Assembly (NCBI RefSeq): GCF_028009165.1
Contig: NC_079244.1
Location: forward strand, 868,001 to 932,000
Direction of reading: 5' to 3'
Source: Akanthomyces muscarius
Lineage: Eukaryota > Ascomycota > Sordariomycetes > Hypocreales > Cordycipitaceae
DNA length: 64,000 nucleotides
The position numbers and the translations under genes were made by a program. The notes beneath the pieces are model-generated. The model did no database searches. It saw only the letters and a program-made list of their open reading frames with translations, and was not told where the DNA came from. The number at the start of each line of letters is the position of its first letter. Within the stretch, counting starts at the first letter, position 1. Below are positions 58,708-64,000 of this stretch, in pieces.

Positions 58708-60945
58708 ATGATGTCCTGGTGGTCGTCCTCGGCCAATACGGCTCTGGACGAACAGATTGAAAAGGCCACGAGCAGCAGCCTGTGCGTTTCTCTTCAACCA
58801 CTCAGATTGACGCGCTAACTTTGTCTACAGAGAGGATATTGCTCTCAACCTCGAAATCTCCGATGTTATTCGATCGAAGACGGTCGCGCCCAAGGAGGCC
58901 ATGCGCAGCCTCAAACGTCGCATTGGCAACAAGAACCCCAATACGCAACTCAGTGCTCTCAATGTAGGAGCCTAAGATTCTCGCTATACTCGCTGGTCGG
59001 ATGGCTAACCGCACTGCAGCTTACCGATACATGTGTCAAGAATGGCGGCTCGCATTTCCTCGCCGAGATTGCCTCGCGCGAATTCATGGATAACATGGTG
59101 TCGCTCCTTCAAGCCGTTGGCGGAGGCGCGGTCAATGCCGAGGTCAAGTCGAAGATCCTTGAACTCGTTCAGTCTTGGGCTGGTGCGGCAGAAGGACGGT
59201 ACGAGCTTTCTTACATCGGGGAAGTGTACCGAACACTACAGCGTGACGGCTACCACTTTCCACCCAAGATCGCGGTTGCCAGCAGCATGATTGACAGCAA
59301 TGCGGTGCGTTGACGTCACATATTCTCTGCCGTGCTCACCGTTACTGACTAGATATTAGCCTCCGGAATGGGCCGACTCTGAGGTCTGCATGCGCTGCCG
59401 CACTGCCTTTACCTTCACGAACCGAAAGCACCACTGCCGTAATTGTGGCAACTGCTTCGACCAGCAGTGTTCGGCCAAGACTGTCGCGCTTCCACATCTC
59501 GGCATACACACACCCGTTCGAGTCGACGACGGCTGCTATGCCAAAATCACCGGGAAAGGCTACAAAGAACTAGGTCCTCTACAGGACCGCTCTCCAACGT
59601 ATCCGCACAAAACCAAGAGCACCACAGCTATGCAGCCGCGCAATGCTCGTGTGGAGGACGACTTTGACGAAGATATCAAGAAGGCTCTGGCTATGAGCTT
59701 GGAGGAGGTCAACAGCTCAACCAAGGGCAAAGTTTCGGCTCCCGTCAACGGGAACAAAGCAAGCGACCCATCGACCGCGAAGCAAGCCGAGGAAGAAGAT
59801 GCCGATCTGCGCGCCGCGATTGCCGCATCGTTGGCTGACATGGAGGAGCAGAAACAGAAGCACAGTGCTGCGCTAAAGGAGCAAACCGACACACCGTCGA
59901 GAAGCACGGCGAATGCTTTTGCCATGCCCAAGAACGATTACGAATTGACGCCCGTCGAAGCTGAAAACATCAACCTATTTTCCACCTTAGTCGACCGTCT
60001 TCAAACACAACCTCCCGGAACAATCCTTCGAGAACCGCAAATCCAAGAATTATATGATAGTATCGGCACGCTGCGGCCAAAACTGGCGCGCACCTACGGC
60101 GAGACAATGAGCAAGCATGGTACGTTCACAAATTGCTGCTACCTGACTCTGAGATCTTGACTAACATGAAGATTCTAGACACGTTGCTTGATCTGCATGC
60201 AAAGCTTTCAACCGTCGTTCGATACTACGACCGAATGCTCGAGGAGAGATTATCGAAGGCGTACAGTCAGCAAAACCTCGGTTTTAGCCCGGCTGCTGTC
60301 CGCCAACATGCTAGCCCATACCCGTCTATTTCTGCACAGAACACCGGCAACGCGCACGGGGAATCGTTTTACACAGGACAGCAGCTAGGCTATCCCTCTA
60401 TGCGAACCCCCAACCTGCAGCAAGCACAACCCAGCCAGCCTCAATTTACTTCCTATGGCGCAAGACCCGATCTGGCTCAGAGCCACTACCCGTCAATGCA
60501 GAACCAGGCAGAACCAGACCATATGCCGGTATCTCACCAGCCTGTCATGTCGCCTTCTGCCGACCCAAACATGGCATACTACGCCAATCCTAACGCACCA
60601 CCTCCTTCCGGCCCATCAGCTCCCGCACCTGCACCAGATGCCACGCGATCACCATACCCAAACCTCCAACAGATCCAGCATCACCGGGGATCAGTGTCAT
60701 CGCAGACGCAAGGCACGCCTGTGCCGGCGCAGACGCAGCTGTCCCAACCCCCTCTCCAGGCACAGCAAGCTCCCGCGCAAGCTGTGCCTAGAGCCCATCA
60801 GCAGCCATATTGGCAGCAGACCCAGGCGCCCGCGCCGCCGCAACAAACCCCTCAGAACTGGGGGTATGCTGGACAGTTTCCATCTGTTCCGCAGCATGAG
60901 CCTGTGAAGCAGCCCGCACAAGAGGAGGCGCTGATTGAGCTATAG
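58708..60945 (+). CDS. VPS27: ESCRT-0 subunit Vps27 (VHS-FYVE-UIM protein)
   Basis: Vps27 binds PI3P and ubiquitinated cargo on endosomes and recruits ESCRT-I for multivesicular-body sorting. Five exons, 58708-58781, 58831-58963, 59020-59304, 59360-60119 and 60179-60945, give 672 residues with consistent phases; introns are 49-59 nt. The VHS domain covers about residues 8-150 ([20 protein letters not shown] to [13 protein letters not shown]). The FYVE finger at about 165-225 has W-x-x-D ([10 protein letters not shown]), RKHHCRNCG and paired Cys. Two UIMs follow ([16 protein letters not shown] and [17 protein letters not shown]). A helical region ([35 protein letters not shown]) fits the Hse1-binding coiled coil. 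The Pro/Gln-rich tail ends EEALIEL, resembling a clathrin-box-like end. Two consecutive ATGs open the frame; I take the first. Confidence 0.96.
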
Positions 60946-61120
60946 TATAGGTAGGGGCGGTGGAATGTGCGTGGCACCGTGTCCACCTATAGGCGTGACT
61001 GAAACTTGGACTGTCGAGAGTAGAATAGTGCAAATCATCGACGGCGTTTTCAAGGAAGCATTTTTTATATTATTTATACTACAAAGTTGAGATGGAGATG
61101 CTAGCAGCGTACCTCGCTGG

Positions 61121-61152
61121 GCGGGGTGTCATAATAAGGGGAAACACCCCGC
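61121..61152. repeat. Short perfect inverted repeat downstream of Vps27
   Basis: GCGGGGTGT (61121-61129) pairs with ACACCCCGC (61144-61152) around a 14-nt loop. It lies about 175 bp past the Vps27 stop, so it could be in the 3' UTR. Confidence 0.65.
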
Positions 61153-61478
61153 AATGTGCACCCTAAATAGGTTGTCATAATATATACCACATCTGAAGTC
61201 CTTGAAAATAGAGTGCTCCAACTAGATTCTGCGATAATAGTAATAATTCTAACTCTATCTAACTAAGCGTTTAGGAATGAATGTTGAAAAAGAAGATCCT
61301 TTTTTAAATATATTAGAAATAATATATATATATAATAACTAACTAACGAAATTAGCAAACAGAAAAATACCGAAAAATGAGAAGGATAGCAGGAATAATA
61401 AGAAGAATAGCAGAATAGCAGAACCCGCAAATATAACAGAGGCAGAGCGTAAGATCCCGTCTGCGGATTCAAAACTAC

Positions 61479-61907
61479 TTAAGCTAAATTCACGACTTCC
61501 AGCCTGCGCGGCAGAGCCTGGATTATGGCATTCCCACCATTGAAGTCGTTGTAGGTCAGCTTTACCACGGAAATGTCTGAATCCTCTTGCATATTGTGAG
61601 TCATGCCGCTGTGGGCAAGGTTGCTCGCGGGCGGCGCAAGCAAGTCGCGCCGGAGGCCCCGAGTACTCAGTGCCGACGAGACTGCGTCAAAGTATGGCTG
61701 AAAGACTCAGCTCGGAGAGTTTTCAGGGTAGCACATAAGAAGTATTACTCGCTCATGGCGGGCGGCAAAGACCTTCAGCCCTGATGACTCGGATACGGCC
61801 GCCACCCCATGTCCGAACGCCTGCAACGCAGCGGATACTGCATGGCTATAGCCGCTCTTGAGCTGACTGGCAGTATTGGCTGGCCATGCTACTTTTCGGC
61901 TAATGGG
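61479..61907 (-). pseudogene. Possible decayed gene fragment with one internal stop
   Basis: On the minus strand one frame is open over 142 codons except for a TGA at 61709-61707. Protein-like segments are AVSAALQAFGHGVAAVSES, GLKVFAARHE, YFDAVSSALSTRGLRRDLL and ISVVKLTYNDFNGGNAIIQA. The first and last of these faintly recall NAD(P)-binding NmrA-like proteins (GxKVxAA, VxVVKxDYND), but the order and core motifs are not convincing. The TGA could instead be removed by a 51-nt intron (GTAATA to TTTCAG). It could also be chance. Confidence 0.2.
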
Positions 61908-62921
61908 CTAACTACGAATCACTTCTGGTGTTGGTAGGCAGCAGATTCAATGGTGTAAGATATCCTGGCCCGCCAAGTTCCAGAAACTTGTGTGCCCACA
62001 CCGGAGAATGGTACGACATTTGTGCTTGACGGGTCGGCACTATGGGCCAGCATATTCCGCGTAATGCTTACGAACTTGTGTGGGGATACATAATATTTGT
62101 TTTAAAGACCTCTGTATTCCCTGTAGATTTGCTGCAGATGTTGATTGAGAACATGGCCTCGAAGAGAAGTATCGGACTGGTCGCCATAACTATGTTCTGA
62201 TCATCTCCATTCTTGCCATTTCCCTACCTATTTTCGTTGTTATTGTAATTCTTCTCATGATACTTTAATATCATTGTTTCTGTAGTAACTAATCGCTGCC
62301 GTCCTATTTTCCCTTTCTGTCGCCACTGTGACGGACAGCCACACCACGGATGTCTGCGGCCAACGGCGCTGTACGGCGCCTGCGACGGATCATGAAAGAC
62401 ACTGACTTACACAGAGGACAGCGCTGCACTATGCTCTTCGGTCTAAAACAGGCATTCCCGCTTTTGAGCAATACTCTACTGCATGTTGGCCCGTAAAATT
62501 CTCAGCCGAAGGGCTACTGCTCAGGACAGGAGGAGTTGTGGCTTGTCTCAGCTCAGCTAGCAGCAAGTTGGCCACGAGCTCTAATCGTCTGACGGCCAAG
62601 CAGGCTCATATATAATCATGTGTTGACGTGAGTGGCGCGAGTGGTCCGTCGATTGCCTTGCGATGCCGAAGTCAGCGGGCCAGGTCCTGCTACTTCCTTG
62701 CGACGGTTTGCCGGTGAGTGATTTTCACCAGCTGCATGCAGTCTCAGTCGGCCCAATCGTTTTCTTTTTTGCGGAGCAGCTGAACCGTCGGAGAAATTCG
62801 CAGCAGGATATGCTCACAGCTATAACGTCGCGAATAGCATCTCCTCGTCGCAAGGACACCCGCTCTCTAGATTTGAGTCACATTGGATGCAGCGCTGAAT
62901 ATCTTTTTTTTCACACCAACA

Positions 62922-64000
62922 ATGGCCAAATTCATTCATGGTTACAACCTTGAGGTTGATCCTGTCGTCGGCTCTATCAGCGATGATATCTTTGTCAAAT
63001 TCTCAGCGTAAGCCCAAAGAAATCGTGCCGAGGCTCAGGTCCGCTTACAGAACCGCAACAGAGTGAAGCCCAACATTGCGCAAGAGTCCATTTTGGAAGA
63101 AAATGGACGAACTTATGCAGGATACAAAAAGAACGGTTAGCTCTACATATTCCTTGCTCGAACTGTTCTCTCTGCTGTTATTGTATCAAGAAGCTAACCA
63201 AGTCCGAAAAGCATACTTCCTGCCAAACGATGCTGTGAGTGTACACCTTTACCGAGGCCAAACTACCCGGACTGACCATATGCAGGAAGAACAAGCTCGC
63301 CTCGGTCCGTCAGATGGTGTATAATGTGATTATTTTGTTTCACCACTGACTGTTTGTTCAAGACTTCCAGCACGAATTGTACCTCGAGGTTACTGGCGGC
63401 CAGCTTGGAATTGCCCCCGTTAAATCGCCCCAGCACTGTCTCGACGCCGCCACCGGCACCGGCATATGGGCGATTCAATACGGTACGCACCGTCAAAATG
63501 CCTTTGCTAAGCTCGCCTCATCGCACGTGAATGCTAATGGAAGTCTGTGAAAGCACAAAAGAATCCGGATTGCCAAGTGGTTGGCACCGACCTCAGCCTG
63601 ATCCAAGGCGGGCAGGTGACCCCAAACTGCCGCTTTGTTCAACAGGACCTAGAAAATGAGGACTGGATATTCGAACATCAGTTCGATCACATCCATTTTC
63701 GATATGTAGTTGCTTGTTTTGACGATACGCCAGCCGTCATAAAGAAAGCGTACGACTGCTTGAAGCCGGGAGGATGGATCGAGTTTTACGACGTTCTGCC
63801 CATCGTCGTCCCGCTAGACGACAATGTCCGTGGCACTGCTGTAGAGCAGTGGTATAACTTAATTCTCCAAGGTGCTCTTACTGCTGGTAGAGATATGTCA
63901 AGGCCCGAAAGGTACGCGAGGTGGTGTGAGGACACTGGTTTTGTCAATGTGACCGAAAGACGGTTCCCCTTTCCCAGCAACGGCCTCTGGCCGAAAGATG
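62922..64000 (+). CDS. LaeA-like SAM-dependent methyltransferase, cut by window edge
   Basis: This belongs to the fungal class I methyltransferases of the LaeA/TAM-like group, which includes regulators of secondary metabolism and many enzymes of unknown substrate. I read six exons so far: 62922-63007, 63062-63135, 63212-63234, 63286-63304, 63363-63482 and 63554 to the edge; the C-terminus is missing. Two exons are only 23 and 19 nt, each with clear sites and correct phase. The leader is acidic (LEVDPVVGSISDD), followed by SILEENGRTYAGYKKN, AYFLPNDAEEQARLDFQHEL and then the SAM-binding site LDAATGTGIWAIQYA (family consensus DxGTGTG; here A replaces the first G). QVVGTDLSLIQ, DHIHFRYVVACFDD and LKPGGWIEFYDV are further family blocks. 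The acceptor at 63061, not 63050, is needed to keep the frame. Confidence 0.88.

Larger units (their letters stand above)
60946..62921. other. AT-rich intergenic region between Vps27 and the methyltransferase
   Basis: Composition changes here. Bases about 61160-61440 are very AT-rich, with TATATATATA and CTAACTAACTA-type runs. A 9-bp hairpin lies at 61121-61152. A possible decayed reading frame lies at 61479-61907 on the minus strand. No intact gene is recognised. Confidence 0.5.

Noticed and set aside
61160..61440. AT-rich island as a transposon relic
   Set aside because: No terminal repeats, transposase fragment or target-site duplication could be seen. It is noted only as a compositional change.
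63008..63135. Apparent frameshift or pseudogene in the methyltransferase's second exon
   Set aside because: Using the acceptor at 63050 gives a TGA, but the CAACAG acceptor at 63061 restores a clean frame into SILEENGRTY, so no lesion is needed.

Overview
The window looks like nuclear chromosomal DNA of a filamentous ascomycete, most likely a Sordariomycete and perhaps Hypocreales. Evidence: spliced genes with short introns (mostly 48-120 nt) carrying GTAAGT/GTACGT-like donors, CTAAC/CTGAC-like branch sites and TAG/CAG acceptors; fungal families such as a Zn2Cys6-type regulator, an Etp1/BRAP2-like RING protein, Vps27, Ram1 and a LaeA-like methyltransferase; and TACCTAGGTA-type intergenic palindromes. 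I cannot name the species. Coordinates below come from splice sites read by eye and checked for frame.

Layout, left to right: a partial zinc-finger/coiled-coil protein on the minus strand (1-1158); a 5.6 kb non-coding stretch; the heterochromatin protein HP1 (6789-8045 +); a 55-residue membrane peptide followed at once by a strong stem-loop (9062-9285 +); an Apd1-like sucrase/ferredoxin-like protein (10489-11696 -); a glycerol-3-phosphate/DHAP acyltransferase (13043-15443 -); an Etp1/BRAP2-like RING protein (17431-19415 -); a four-unit polyubiquitin gene (20028-21011 -); and a zinc-cluster regulator (23055-25715 -).

An 8 kb stretch without a recognisable gene follows. After it come a secreted histidine acid phosphatase/phytase (33730-35409 +), a MARVEL-like membrane protein with a GC-AG intron (35842-36449 -), a DUF1264/OBAP protein (37002-37860 -), an intron-containing tRNA (38678-38830 +) and the farnesyltransferase beta subunit (39461-41270 +). 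A further ~10 kb (41.3-51.7 kb) holds only a small dsRBD-like protein (47364-47967 +). Then come a fungal hypothetical gene broken by an in-frame TAG (51675-52850 +) and a phosphoglycerate-mutase-like protein (52988-53867 -).

The right part holds a head-to-head pair: a rhodanese/USP deubiquitinase of Doa4 type (54630-57726 -) and the ESCRT-0 subunit Vps27 (58708-60945 +). Both would act on ubiquitinated endosomal cargo. With polyubiquitin and the Etp1-like protein the window holds four ubiquitin-related genes, though only the Doa4/Vps27 pair is adjacent. Beyond Vps27 the sequence becomes AT-rich and holds a possible decayed reading frame. It then enters a LaeA-like SAM methyltransferase cut by the window edge, which may mark the border of an accessory or secondary-metabolism region. 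No CRISPR array, viral gene or intact transposon was seen.
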